Below are positions 17,728 to 26,356 of a stretch of 45,969 bases of DNA, piece after piece (position 1 is the stretch's first letter; the number at the start of each line of letters is the position of its first letter). Origin of the DNA: JBFGCA01 sp041567315 (GTDB taxonomy: Bacteria; Acidobacteriota; Thermoanaerobaculia; Multivoradales; JAHEKO01). The position numbers and the translations under genes are program-made. The notes beneath the pieces were generated by a model, which was given only the letters and a program-made list of their open reading frames with translations, did no database searches and had not been told where the DNA came from. Where the stretch lies: positions 1-45,969 of the forward strand of contig JBFGCA010000025.1 of the NCBI GenBank assembly GCA_041567315.1, in the 5' to 3' direction.

Positions 17728-20037
17728 TCATTGGAGTCTCGTGGAGACCCCCGCTCGGGGACGTGAGGTCGCGCCCAGCCGGCCGAGCGCGAGCTCGGCG
17801 GGCGAGCAGGCCAGCACGGTGTCGTAGCTCAGCGTCGCCAGCCGGTTGAGAACCAGGTGGCTCACCCCCGCCACCCGGGCGTCGAGGCCGACGCTCGCCT
17901 GCACCCCGACCCGCAGGCGGGGGTAGACGGGGCACAGGGTGGCGGTGGTGTGGGCCGGCTTCTCGCGCTCGACCACCGCCGCCACCCGGCGGCGGGTCTC
18001 TTCGAGGCGGTAGGGATCGGCCGGGAACAGGACCGAGAACCGGTGGGCGCCCCAGTCGAGCGGCTCGAGGGCCGGCTCGGGGTCCTCGGTGAGGCGGAAG
18101 TAGCCGAGCTGCGAGTAGGAGCTGAGCTGCAGCCGCTGGTAGAAGTCGCGGCTCCACAGCCGTGCCGAGCCGTCGAGCCGGGCGGCCAGCGACAGGGCCG
18201 GCCAGCGCCGCAGCCGGTAGTGCTCGAGCACCGCGCCGTCCTCCACCCCCGCGTAGTCGCGGAGCGCCTGCTCGAGCCCGGGGGCGGTGCCGCGCAGCTT
18301 GTAGGCGGCGACCGCCCGGCCGATCACCTCGCGCAGCTTGGCCGCCGGCCATTCGGGGTCGACCACGACGGCCAGCCAGGCGGCGAGCCAGCGCAGGTGG
18401 GGCGCCGGGACGGCGGCCGGGTCGTAGAGCTGCCACAGCCGATCGAGCCGCCCGTTGAGGTCCTCCAACGGGGTCTGGAAGATGGCCAGGAAGCGCTCCA
18501 GGAAGCGCCGGCTCTCGTCGTCCTCCTGGAAGACGGCCGGCAGGTAGCGCAGGTAGCTGCGGCGCGGGTAGGAGACCTCGAGCGAGCGCAGCTCCGGGGT
18601 GGCCAGCCCGTCGGTGCGCAGCCGCAGCCGCAGCCACAGGTAGCGCCCCGGGGCGCTTTGCACCAGACAGTCGGGGTAGGCGGGCAGCCTGGCGGAGTCG
18701 AACGCGCCGGCCAGGACGCCCCGCTGCCAGTGGGGAAAGCCGGGGTCGGCGGGGTCGCCCGCCGCCGGCGGGTCGACCTCCGAGGTGAAGCTGTCGATCT
18801 CGATGCTGGTGCCGGGGGGCACCGCGGCGTCCAGCTCGACCCGGTGCCAGACGCAGGCCTCGATGCCGCTGTCGAGGGCCTCGGTGACCAGGCTCCCGCG
18901 GTCGCGGCGGCCCGAGGGTCGCGGCGGCGCCCCGGCGTAGGCGGCCGCCGGGTCGATCCGCCACAGCGTCCGGGTCAGCCGGTCGCCGGGATTGACCGGG
19001 CGGGTCTTGACCAGCGCCACCAGGTCGCCCTCGCGGCTCCACAGCAGATCGACGATGGCGCCGTCCAGCCCGGTCACCCCGCTCCCGACCCGGCGCCAGG
19101 AGACGGCCTCCTCCCGAGACGGCCTCGCCGTCGTCGGTCCGTGATCGCCGCAGGCGTGGACCGTGCCGCGACGGCCCGGCCTGCCGCCGCCCGCCGGGGC
19201 GAGCTCGGGTACGAACACGTGCACCCGTCCGATGCCGTCCCCGACGTAGAGCCGGCCGCCGGCGCCGAAGGCTACGCTCGAGGGGAGCTGGAGTCCCTCC
19301 AGGACGTCGAGCTGCCGCCCGCTCGGCGAGTAGAGGACCACCCGCTCGGCCCCCGGATCGGCGACCGCCACCCGGCCGTCGGGCGCCACCGCCAGGTCGG
19401 TGGGGTCGACCAGCTCACCGGCGCCGACAATCTCGGCCGAGCGGCGGTCGGGGCGGATCTTCTGCAGCCGCCGGTTGCCGCGGTCGGCCACCCAGAGCGC
19501 GCCGCAGGGCGCCGCCGCCAGCCCCCACGGGCGGTCGAACTCGAGCGGCCGGTCGCCGGCCCGCGGCCGGCGGCCGCCGGCGCCCAGCACCCAGAGCAGC
19601 GCCCAGGTCACCGGCGCAAAGCCCTGCAGCCGGTGGTTGCCGGTGTCGGCCACCGCCACGACGCCCCCGGGTAGCGCCGCGACGCCGCGCGGCTCGCGGA
19701 GCCGCCGCGGGGCCGAGCCGGGGCCGCCGCCGAAAGGCAGGGTTACGACCGGTCCGCTGCAGCCCGTCGCCAGGCGCTTGACGCGGTGGAGCGCCGCGTC
19801 GGCCACCAGCAGCCCGCCGCAGGCCTCCTCGGCGAGCGCCGCCGGACAGCGGAATGCGGCCTCCTGGAGCGGCAGGGCGATCAGCCTCTCGGCCTGTCCC
19901 GGCAGCGGCTCCAGCGTCCAGTGGCCCTGCGAGGGGGTCAGGGTGACGCCCTCGTGGACCTGCATCCGCCAGCCGGCGACGCCGTCCAGCAGCAGGTGCG
20001 GGGGCCGCGCGTGGCGCGGCTCGCCGGTGCCCCTCAT
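17728..20037 (-). CDS. NHL-repeat/phage tail protein I fusion (Afp12-like baseplate)
   Basis: 769-aa protein with two parts. Residues about 80-290 form NHL beta-propeller blades (RLREPRGVAALPGGVVAVAD, TGNHRLQ, RPWGLAAAPCGALWVADRGN). Residues about 515-720 form the phage tail protein I domain (LRYLPAVFQEDDESRRFLER, FLAIFQTPLEDLNGRLDRLW, PHLRWLAAWLAVVVDPEWP, AYKLRGTAPGLEQAL), as in P2 gpI and Afp12, which joins wedges to fibres. The N-terminal propeller may bind fibres or ligands. The ATG at 20037 overlaps the upstream stop as ATGA; a longer frame from a GTG at 20109 was rejected. Identification of the C-terminal domain is strong. The propeller's function is unknown. Confidence 0.85.
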   Translation of the reverse strand: MRGTGEPRHARPPHLLLDGVAGWRMQVHEGVTLTPSQGHWTLEPLPGQAERLIALPLQEAAFRCPAALAEEACGGLLVADAALHRVKRLATGCSGPVVTLPFGGGPGSAPRRLREPRGVAALPGGVVAVADTGNHRLQGFAPVTWALLWVLGAGGRRPRAGDRPLEFDRPWGLAAAPCGALWVADRGNRRLQKIRPDRRSAEIVGAGELVDPTDLAVAPDGRVAVADPGAERVVLYSPSGRQLDVLEGLQLPSSVAFGAGGRLYVGDGIGRVHVFVPELAPAGGGRPGRRGTVHACGDHGPTTARPSREEAVSWRRVGSGVTGLDGAIVDLLWSREGDLVALVKTRPVNPGDRLTRTLWRIDPAAAYAGAPPRPSGRRDRGSLVTEALDSGIEACVWHRVELDAAVPPGTSIEIDSFTSEVDPPAAGDPADPGFPHWQRGVLAGAFDSARLPAYPDCLVQSAPGRYLWLRLRLRTDGLATPELRSLEVSYPRRSYLRYLPAVFQEDDESRRFLERFLAIFQTPLEDLNGRLDRLWQLYDPAAVPAPHLRWLAAWLAVVVDPEWPAAKLREVIGRAVAAYKLRGTAPGLEQALRDYAGVEDGAVLEHYRLRRWPALSLAARLDGSARLWSRDFYQRLQLSSYSQLGYFRLTEDPEPALEPLDWGAHRFSVLFPADPYRLEETRRRVAAVVEREKPAHTTATLCPVYPRLRVGVQASVGLDARVAGVSHLVLNRLATLSYDTVLACSPAELALGRLGATSRPRAGVSTRLQ

Positions 20038-22094
20038 GAGTAGCTCACCCGGATGTCGTGGGACTCGGAGTAGACCAGCTCGTCGGGCCCCAGCTCGACG
20101 TCGACGCACTGGTCGATGCGCTCGCCGTCGACCAGCAGGGTCAGGGCGTCGGCGGCCAGGCTCTTGACCCCGTCGGTGTCGAGGATCCGGCGGTAGACCT
20201 CGGCGAACGAGATGGTGCCGCCGAACGGCCAGCCGGTCGGGGTCTCGCCCTGCCGGGCCTCGCCGCCGCGCAGCGGATGGAAGTAGTCGAGCAGCATGCG
20301 GGTCAGCGCCTGGTCCACCTGGCCGCTGGCGGCGGTGGACTGGGCGACCACCCGCGCCTCGACCGACACCTTGCGGTAGCGGGGCGCGGCGACGTAGATC
20401 TCGGTGGTCAGCAGCGCGTGGCTACGCAGCCAGGCGGCCACCCGGCCGAGGGTGTCTTCGGTGGGCATCGGGCGGGCGCTCTTGCTGTCCGGGACCACCA
20501 GCACGGTGACCACTCCCGGCACCGGCACGGTGACCGCCGGGCGTCCCACCGCCGCCGGCCGCGCCGGCTGGTAGTCGGGGTGGTGGAGCGGCAGCGCCTT
20601 GGCGCGGCGGATGCGGGCGCCGGGCGTCTGCCGCGCCAGGAACTCGAAGTCGGCCGCCGTCACCGCCCGCTCGCGGCTGCGGATCGCCTCCGGGGCACGC
20701 TGGCGGGCGTGGGCCAGCGACTCCTCGTCCTGGCCGCCCGAGGCCGGCCGCGGGTTGGTGACGCTGTCGACGAAGGGGACCGACGACTCGAGCGAGGTGA
20801 TCTTGCCGGCGCCGGCGTTGCCCCGCTCGCCGCCGCCCCAGCGGTAGCGGCGGGCGCGGACGTTGGGCAGGCCCCGGCCCTCGGGGCTGCCGACCAGGGC
20901 CGACGGCCGCCCGTCGGGGCCCTCGGGCAGCAGCGCCCGGGGGATCTTGCCCTGCTTGCCGTCGCCGAAGCGGACCGTGCCGGTCGCCGCGTCGAGGGTG
21001 TAGTGGCGGTCCTCGCGGCCGGAGGCGGCGAAGTCGCCGGCCGCCTGCCAGGGCTGCCAGCCGTCGCCCTCGTCGACCTCGAGCACCAGGGTCCCGGGGA
21101 GCACCGGCGCCTGGGCCAGCTCGAACTCCTGGTCGGGCAGCCCGTCGCTGGCCCCCAGCAGCTCGTCGGTCACCGTCACCGCATTGGTGGCGGTGACGGT
21201 GTTGAGCGCCACGTCCTCGAGCCGGGGGGCGAGCTCGTAGCCCGCGCCCAGCAGCTCGACGACGCGGTAGCGCAGCCAGAACAGCGCGTCGTCCTGATCG
21301 CCCTGGAGCAGCCCGTACTTGACCGCCTGGTGACCGCTCGGCGCCTCGAACTCGAGGAAGCCGGTGCGGGTGAGGCTGGCGGTGTCGTCGCTCACCACCG
21401 TCAGCCGCTGCCACCCGGCCGACTTGCCGGCCCAGTACTCCCAGACCGCCTCGACCGGCGGCGCCGGCACCGGCGCGTCCGCCGCCACCCCCTTGCCCTC
21501 GGCGATGAGGTCGGCGGTGTAGGCGTAGAAGCGCAGCCGGTGGCGGCCGGCCGGGAAGGCGCGGTCGAAGCCGAGCAGGAACGCGGCGCCGGCCTGCGGG
21601 GTCTCGCTCAGCGGGTGGAAGAACCCGGTCTCGACCCGCTTCTCCTCGGTCAGCAGCTTGTAGCGGGCGCCGTCGAAGCTCTGCAGCTGCTGCAGCTCGC
21701 CACCCACCGCGTAGAGGCTGTCGTCGGTCTCGAAGATCACCGGCTGGCCGTCGACCGCGTCGGCGAGCGCGACGCGGGTGCCCTGCGGGACCTCGACCAC
21801 CCGCCCCAGGTCCTTGGAGGTGAGGGTGAAGGCGAGATCGGCCTCGGCCGGCACCGGGGGCGCCAGCTGGATGCCGATGAGCTGCAGGAACTTGAGGTAG
21901 TTCTTGTCCGGCACCCGGTTGAGGCGATAGAGGATCATCTCGCCCAGCCAGGCGAACAGCTGGGTCAGGGCGATCCCCGGATCGCTGTCGTTGAGGTCGG
22001 TCCACTCCGGCGTGTAGCCGGGGATGCGGCGTTTGGCTTCGGCGACCAGGTCCTCGAACCGGCGGTCGTCGAGCACGATCTCCTCGAAAGGCAT
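20034..22094 (-). CDS. Baseplate J-like wedge protein (gp47/Afp11-like)
   Basis: 686-aa protein. The N-terminal part (PEWTDLNDSDPGIALTQLFA, WLGEMILYRLNRVPDKNYL) is the hallmark of J/gp47 baseplate wedge proteins in eCIS. It is followed by a long beta-rich middle and a C-terminal region (YRKVSVEARVV, FGGTISFAEVYRRI) typical of J proteins. These proteins form the wedges around the central spike and trigger sheath contraction. The gene overlaps gp25 upstream and tail protein I downstream by ATGA, matching the Afp9-11-12 order apart from the missing PAAR gene. Length is within the range of Afp11-like proteins. Confidence 0.9.
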   Translation of the reverse strand: MPFEEIVLDDRRFEDLVAEAKRRIPGYTPEWTDLNDSDPGIALTQLFAWLGEMILYRLNRVPDKNYLKFLQLIGIQLAPPVPAEADLAFTLTSKDLGRVVEVPQGTRVALADAVDGQPVIFETDDSLYAVGGELQQLQSFDGARYKLLTEEKRVETGFFHPLSETPQAGAAFLLGFDRAFPAGRHRLRFYAYTADLIAEGKGVAADAPVPAPPVEAVWEYWAGKSAGWQRLTVVSDDTASLTRTGFLEFEAPSGHQAVKYGLLQGDQDDALFWLRYRVVELLGAGYELAPRLEDVALNTVTATNAVTVTDELLGASDGLPDQEFELAQAPVLPGTLVLEVDEGDGWQPWQAAGDFAASGREDRHYTLDAATGTVRFGDGKQGKIPRALLPEGPDGRPSALVGSPEGRGLPNVRARRYRWGGGERGNAGAGKITSLESSVPFVDSVTNPRPASGGQDEESLAHARQRAPEAIRSRERAVTAADFEFLARQTPGARIRRAKALPLHHPDYQPARPAAVGRPAVTVPVPGVVTVLVVPDSKSARPMPTEDTLGRVAAWLRSHALLTTEIYVAAPRYRKVSVEARVVAQSTAASGQVDQALTRMLLDYFHPLRGGEARQGETPTGWPFGGTISFAEVYRRILDTDGVKSLAADALTLLVDGERIDQCVDVELGPDELVYSESHDIRVSYS

Positions 22095-22504
22095 CAGACG
22101 GTCCCTTCCTCGAGATACAGCGGGTAGACGACGTTGAACAGCTCGTTGGTGGCCCGCACCCGGTAGTCGACGGCGACCAGCACCTGGCTGGGCTCGCCCT
22201 CGACCGGGTCGACCCGCACGGCCTCGAGCTCGATGCGCGGCTCCCAGGTGGCCAGGGCCTTGCGGATGGCGTCGGCCAGCCGCGCCCGGACCACCGCGCT
22301 GTTGGCCTGCAGCACGTAGTCGGAGACCCCGGCCCCGAAGGTGGGCCGCATCACCCGCTCGCCGAGACCGGTGGCGAGGATCAGCCAGATGGCGTCGCGC
22401 AGCCGCTCGGGGCCTTCCGACCAGCCCAGCCCGCCGTGGGCCCCGATCTTGATCGGGAACCGCCAGCCGCGGCCGATGAAGTCGCTGCGGGTGGCGGCGC
22501 TCAT
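22094..22504 (-). CDS. Baseplate gp25-like protein (Afp9-like)
   Basis: 136-aa protein with the gp25/lysozyme-like baseplate fold signature: FPIKIGAHGGLGWSEGPERL, then ILATGLGERVMRPTFGAGV, followed by LADAIRKALATWEPRI. It is a structural wedge protein (T4 gp25, TssE, Afp9) that links sheath and baseplate; in this family the lysozyme activity is lost. It is overlapped by ATGA with the hydrophobic gene upstream and with the J gene downstream. The ATG at 22504 was chosen for this overlap; the longer frame to 23551 is spurious. Confidence 0.92.
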   Translation of the reverse strand: MSAATRSDFIGRGWRFPIKIGAHGGLGWSEGPERLRDAIWLILATGLGERVMRPTFGAGVSDYVLQANSAVVRARLADAIRKALATWEPRIELEAVRVDPVEGEPSQVLVAVDYRVRATNELFNVVYPLYLEEGTV

Positions 22505-23259
22505 GACGGGCAGCCCCCCAGGGTGTCGACCACGATCTGGATGGTGCCGACCACGCCCTGCATGGTCTCGACGGTCTGGTTGAGGGTCTCGAGGTCGGTG
22601 TCGCTGCCCAGCTGCGGGAGCTGGATCGGCTCGACGCCGGCGATCCCCATGAAGGGGCCGACCAGGTCGAGAATGACGCCGATGGGCTCGATCGCCTTGG
22701 TGAGCTGGCCGGCCGAGGTGGCGGCGTTGTCCTGGGCGCACTGGAGGCTGGCCAGCAGCTCGGGGTTGTCGCCGGCGGTCTGGATCTGCAGGCTGAGGCC
22801 CTGCATCGCCCCGATCACCGTCTTCATCTGGCCCAGGAAGCACTTGAGCATCTTGAGCACCAGGCACAGGATGTCGCGCACGAACGGGATGATCGCGGCC
22901 GGCGTCGGGATCAGCAGGCAGGGGGCGAGGTCGACCGCCGCCTTGACGAACTCCTGGATCGCCTTGACCGGCGGCATCGGTAGCCCCTTGATGACGTCGA
23001 TCAGCGGCTTGAGGAGGTTGAGGATCTTGACGATGCACTCCATGCTGGCCAGCAGCGGCGCCAGCTGCACCATCAGGCTGAAGCTCAGCGAGCAGTCGGT
23101 GGGGATGCCCTTCGACAGATCGGCGATGGCCTTGATCGAGCCGCCGGTGGGCAACTGGATGCTCACCGAGCCGGGATCCGGGAGCTTGATCTCGGTGCAT
23201 TCCGGCAGCTCGAACAGCTTGGCGAGATCGGGGGAGACTTCGATGTCGAGTTCGGGCAT
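22501..23259 (-). CDS. Hydrophobic helical eCIS protein of unknown role
   Basis: 252-aa protein made largely of hydrophobic or amphipathic helices (QLAPLLASMECIVKILNLL, LVLKMLKCFLGQMKTVI, IGVILDLVGPFMGIAG), with scattered Cys and many Pro. No signal peptide is seen, and the N-terminal 75 residues are polar and beta-like (SPDLAKLFELPECTEIKLPD). I do not recognise a family. It lies between the gpV spike gene, 12 bp away, and gp25, with an ATGA overlap, which is where Afp-type clusters have no equivalent. Being encoded with the spike suggests a particle component, perhaps a tube-lumen protein, a membrane-active part delivered with the spike, or an extra length/plug factor. All three are inference. 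Confidence 0.5.
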   Translation of the reverse strand: MPELDIEVSPDLAKLFELPECTEIKLPDPGSVSIQLPTGGSIKAIADLSKGIPTDCSLSFSLMVQLAPLLASMECIVKILNLLKPLIDVIKGLPMPPVKAIQEFVKAAVDLAPCLLIPTPAAIIPFVRDILCLVLKMLKCFLGQMKTVIGAMQGLSLQIQTAGDNPELLASLQCAQDNAATSAGQLTKAIEPIGVILDLVGPFMGIAGVEPIQLPQLGSDTDLETLNQTVETMQGVVGTIQIVVDTLGGCPS

Positions 23260-23271
23260 CTTCGGGTTCCG

Positions 23272-23793
23272 CTAGATCGGGTTGCTGTTGGGGGTCACCA
23301 CGCGCCGCCAGCCGCCGCCGGGACCCTGCAGGATGATGGTGGGGGCCTCGAGCTGGAGCACCCCGACGCTCTTGACCACCACCTTGCCGTTGGACAGGGT
23401 GACGACGTTGCCGTGGGCGTCCTCGACCACCAGCGCCCCCTTGCTGCCGCCCGCCGGGGTCGAGTCGATGAAGCTGATCTGGTGGCCGTTGACCGAGCGG
23501 AAGCGGCGCAACCGCACGTGGTCGGCGGGCGGGGCGTCGACGCCGTTCCACAGGAAGCCGAGGACGTAGGGGTGACGCACGTCGCCGTGCTCGAAGCCGA
23601 GCAGCACCTCGTCTTCGACCTCGGGCATGAAGAAGGCGCCGCGGCCGGGCCCGGCCATCGGCGCGGCGATCCGCACCCAGTCGGTCTGGTGCTCGTCGTC
23701 GAGCCAGCGATAGGAGACCTTGATCCGGCCCTCGCCCTCTTTGTCGTCGACCGCCGTCACCAGACCGGTCACCAGACCCTGGACCACGCTCAT
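23272..23793 (-). CDS. gpV/VgrG-type spike protein
   Basis: 173-aa protein. The OB-fold (VTAVDDKEGEGRIKVSYRWL, VRIAAPMAGPGRGAFFMPEV, EDEVLLGFEHGDVRHPYVLG, FLWNG) is the conserved gpV/gp5 N-terminal domain. It is followed by a short beta-rich stretch expected to form the start of a beta-helix needle (GALVVEDAHGNVVTLSNGKV). It is shorter than classical VgrG and probably pairs with the gpD-like hub encoded just upstream, so the two-gene pair equals one VgrG/Afp8. ATGA overlap at 23790-23793. No PAAR motif is present at its end. Confidence 0.88.
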   Translation of the reverse strand: MSVVQGLVTGLVTAVDDKEGEGRIKVSYRWLDDEHQTDWVRIAAPMAGPGRGAFFMPEVEDEVLLGFEHGDVRHPYVLGFLWNGVDAPPADHVRLRRFRSVNGHQISFIDSTPAGGSKGALVVEDAHGNVVTLSNGKVVVKSVGVLQLEAPTIILQGPGGGWRRVVTPNSNPI

Positions 23794-24980
23794 GGCTTCT
23801 CCATCCGGGCGTCGAACTCGGTGGTGTAGCCGCCCTCGCCGATGGTGTGGGTGGTGGTGGTCACCAGGTAGGTGCCCGAGAAGCGGCTCCCCAGCCCGCG
23901 GATCTCGACCTTGACCCCGGCCCTGAGGTCGGGCACCCCGATCGTCTTGCCGCGTCCTTCCACCAGGCTCTGCCCGACCTGGCGCAGGATCTTCTCGGCC
24001 AGCTCGCGGGCCTCGGCCTCGGTCTGGATCGGCCGGTCGGCCACCACCTCGCGCTTCTGCGCCAGGCCGGGCTCGGTGACCGCCAGGTCGGCCGGCGAGA
24101 CGATCCCCTGGTCGGCCAGGTCGGCGCGCTTGGCGGTGTGCTCGATCTTGTCCTTGGTGCGCGGACTCCAGCCGCGGACGGTGACCTCGGCCACCTGGTT
24201 GGAGACCTTGAGCTGGGGCTGGAAGCTGATCAGCGAGCGGCCCCACTCGAGGACGTAGGTGGTGCGGTCGACGTCGCTGGTGGGGCGGTAGTGGAAGGTC
24301 ACCTGGCGGTTCTCGCCGGCCGGCAGCTCCTCGAGCGACAGCTCGTAGCCGATGCGCCGCGCCCGCTCCATCAGGAAGACGATGGGGAACTGGTTGTTGA
24401 CCAGCAGGTAGGGGATCGGCTGTTCCCGCTCCTTGTTGCGGCGGGCGTCCTCGGGGTCGAGCCGGAGCTCGAGCTGCGGCGAGCGCTTGCGGACGTCGTC
24501 GGCGATCTCGCGGATCAGGCTCTCGGCCACCTCGGTGTCCTTCTTGCCGAAGAAGGGCCGGGTCTTCTGCTCGGTGCGGAAGCGGTGGAACAGGTTGAGC
24601 CCGCGCACCGCCAGCGTCGAGGCCCCGGACTCCGGGAAGTCGGGCGTCATCGAGGTGATCTCGCCGATCAGCATCCGCCGCCGCTCGTCCTGGCCCTGCC
24701 GGACGTAGCCCATCCACACCTCGACGTCCTGCCAGGGGTTGAAGGTGGAGGCGTCGCTGTACTTGAGCGCGGTCTGGTCGAAGACGTCGGCCGCCGAGTC
24801 GAAGTTGTTGACCTTGAGGGTGAAGGAGTCGACGTCGCTCAGGCTGTCGGTGTAGGTGACGCTCAGGATGTCGTTGACCTCTTCGCGCAGCTCACGGTTC
24901 TGGACCTTGACCAGATAGGAGGGGACGTAGAAGTCCTGCCCCTCGTAGACGTTGACCGGCAGCGCCGAGGCGGTGGTCAT
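23790..24980 (-). CDS. Phage late control gene D-like baseplate hub (VgrG N-terminal part)
   Basis: 396-aa protein with the gpD/gp27 hub features: PVNVYEGQDFYVPSYLVKV, LSDVDSFTLKVNNFDSA, VEVWMGYVRQGQDERRRMLI, GEITSMTPDFPESGASTLAV and, near the end, LRAGVKVEIRGLGSRFSGTY. The hub is a trimer that connects the tube to the spike. ATGA overlap at both ends shows it is made with the LysM adaptor and the gpV spike. The start at ATG 24980 is fixed by the overlap at 24977-24980. Family assignment is good by pattern and context. Confidence 0.85.
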   Translation of the reverse strand: MTTASALPVNVYEGQDFYVPSYLVKVQNRELREEVNDILSVTYTDSLSDVDSFTLKVNNFDSAADVFDQTALKYSDASTFNPWQDVEVWMGYVRQGQDERRRMLIGEITSMTPDFPESGASTLAVRGLNLFHRFRTEQKTRPFFGKKDTEVAESLIREIADDVRKRSPQLELRLDPEDARRNKEREQPIPYLLVNNQFPIVFLMERARRIGYELSLEELPAGENRQVTFHYRPTSDVDRTTYVLEWGRSLISFQPQLKVSNQVAEVTVRGWSPRTKDKIEHTAKRADLADQGIVSPADLAVTEPGLAQKREVVADRPIQTEAEARELAEKILRQVGQSLVEGRGKTIGVPDLRAGVKVEIRGLGSRFSGTYLVTTTTHTIGEGGYTTEFDARMEKP

Positions 24981-25657
24981 CGGGTCTGGCCTCCGAAGGC
25001 CGCCCGCGGGATCTCGAGCTCGGTGCCGGGCTCCACCGCCAGCGGATCCTCGACGTCGTTGGCCTCGGCGATCAGCCGCCAGGCGCCCGGGTTGCCGTAG
25101 ACCCGGCCCGCAAGGTGGCTCAGGGTCTCGCCGCGCTCGAGGGTGCGCAGCCGGGTGCGGTTGGCGGTGTGGCGGGGGGTCTCGCGGAGCTGCTCCTCGA
25201 TGGTCCAGGCGGCGCGGAAGGTGACGTTCTGCTTGGCCCGCAGCGGCACCCCCGAGGGGCTGAACAGGTTGAACTCCTCGGCGACGGTCTCCAGCACGCA
25301 CCAGGGCGAGATCGTGGTGCCGAACGAGAACAGCTTGTCGGCCTCGCCCCAGTACAGCAGGCAGCGCGGCGGCGCGTGGGTGTCGCCGTCGACCCGCATC
25401 AGGGCGTGGACCTTGCCGGTCAGCTCGCGGACGTCCTGGGCGCCCTCCACCATGCCGTGCTCGGTGGTGTCGAAGAACAGCTCGAAGCTGATCGACTCGT
25501 TCTGGCCGCGCACGAACTGGACCACCGGCCAGTCGAGGCCGGGGATGTTGATCTCGGCGAGCTGGACGGCCTTCTTGAGCTGGTAGGCCTCGGGATTGAA
25601 GCGCGCCTCGATCGGCTCGCCGTTCTCCGGGAAGATGGTCAGTTTTTCGAGCGCCAT
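24977..25657 (-). CDS. LysM-containing hub adaptor (Afp7-like)
   Basis: 226-aa protein. The N-terminal part (EKLTIFPENGEPIEARFNPE, AYQLKKAV, FELFFDTTEHGM) matches the Afp7/gp53-like tail-to-hub adaptor family, and the C-terminal 55 residues (RLRTLERGETLSHLAGRVYG, WRLIAEANDVEDPLAVEPGT) form a LysM domain. The protein connects the last tube ring to the hub. The gene lies 9 bp after the small Afp6-like gene and overlaps the hub gene by ATGA. The start ATG at 25657 is unambiguous. Confidence 0.9.
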   Translation of the reverse strand: MALEKLTIFPENGEPIEARFNPEAYQLKKAVQLAEINIPGLDWPVVQFVRGQNESISFELFFDTTEHGMVEGAQDVRELTGKVHALMRVDGDTHAPPRCLLYWGEADKLFSFGTTISPWCVLETVAEEFNLFSPSGVPLRAKQNVTFRAAWTIEEQLRETPRHTANRTRLRTLERGETLSHLAGRVYGNPGAWRLIAEANDVEDPLAVEPGTELEIPRAAFGGQTR

Positions 25658-25666
25658 GGCGGTCCC

Positions 25667-25855
25667 CTAGATCGGCACCTCGAACACCCGGTTGCCGATC
25701 ACCGTCTCGCTCCGGCGGTCGGCGCGCTCGGCGGCCTCGCGGCGCACCTGTTCGAGGACCAGCGCCACCAGCCGCTTGACCTCCTCGGGCGCCAGCGGGC
25801 CGACGCCCTCGCTGACCACGATCTCGGTGTCGACCCGGTCGATGCGTACGTCCAT
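25667..25855 (-). CDS. Small Afp6-like protein (DUF5908-like)
   Basis: 62-residue protein, MDVRIDRVDTEIVVSEGVGP then a helix (EEVKRLVALVLEQVRREAAE) and ETVIGNRVFEVPI. Its size and place between the last tube gene and the LysM adaptor are those of Afp6/PVC6, for which the DUF5908 family is known. The similarity is by length and position, not a strong motif. It starts at ATG 25855, two bases after the tube-2 stop. Confidence 0.55.
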   Translation of the reverse strand: MDVRIDRVDTEIVVSEGVGPLAPEEVKRLVALVLEQVRREAAERADRRSETVIGNRVFEVPI

Positions 25856-25857
25856 GG

Positions 25858-26346
25858 TCAGGCCCCCACCTCCAGCACCAGACCCTCGTGGGCGATCTCC
25901 AGCGACTCGATCGCCACGCTGCTCTGCTGGGCGTTGAGGCTCGGGCCCACCCACCTGGTGGGCAGCCCGCGGGTGAACTTCCAGACCTTGGCGGGGCGCC
26001 GCGCCTCGTCGAGCAGGGCGATCAGCCCGTCCTTGCGCTTGCCGCGGCCCTGGACGAAGTCGTAGTGCCAGCTCCACAGGTCGTCGTAGAGGTAGATCGC
26101 CCCCTGGCGCAGGGTGACGTTGGAGTGCGAGGCGCGGGTGGGGAACTTGTGCACCATGCCGTTGAGGCCGCCCTCGCGGTACTCGAAGACCTCGACGGTG
26201 GCCTCCAGGCCGCTGCACTCGTTGAAGCCCGCCACCTTGTAGTCGAGGGCGGCGGTGAGCAGGGTGCCCAGGACGTCCGAGGAGTCGATCAACGTCAGAT
26301 AGAAGTTGAACGCTCCCAGCGGATCGATTCTCAGCGCCGACGGCAT
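25858..26346 (-). CDS. eCIS tube protein 2 (gp19-like, Afp5-type)
   Basis: 162-aa gp19-family tube protein. FNFYLTLID...VAGFNECSGLEATVEVFEYR, then TLRQGAIYLYDDLWSWHYDF and SLEIAHEGLVLEVGA follow the conserved tube pattern. It is longer than tube protein 1 (145 aa) and clearly a different paralog, so it may form the last ring(s) next to the hub, as Afp5 does. It lies between the longer sheath and the Afp6-like gene. Confidence 0.92.
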   Translation of the reverse strand: MPSALRIDPLGAFNFYLTLIDSSDVLGTLLTAALDYKVAGFNECSGLEATVEVFEYREGGLNGMVHKFPTRASHSNVTLRQGAIYLYDDLWSWHYDFVQGRGKRKDGLIALLDEARRPAKVWKFTRGLPTRWVGPSLNAQQSSVAIESLEIAHEGLVLEVGA

Positions 26347-26356
26347 CGCTCGCCTC

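Noticed and set aside
12883..20109. Very long minus-strand frames (12883-15702, 16124-19042, 14190-16397) suggesting giant proteins
   Set aside because: They run across neighbouring well-supported genes in other frames; the real starts are fixed by ribosome sites and ATGA overlaps.
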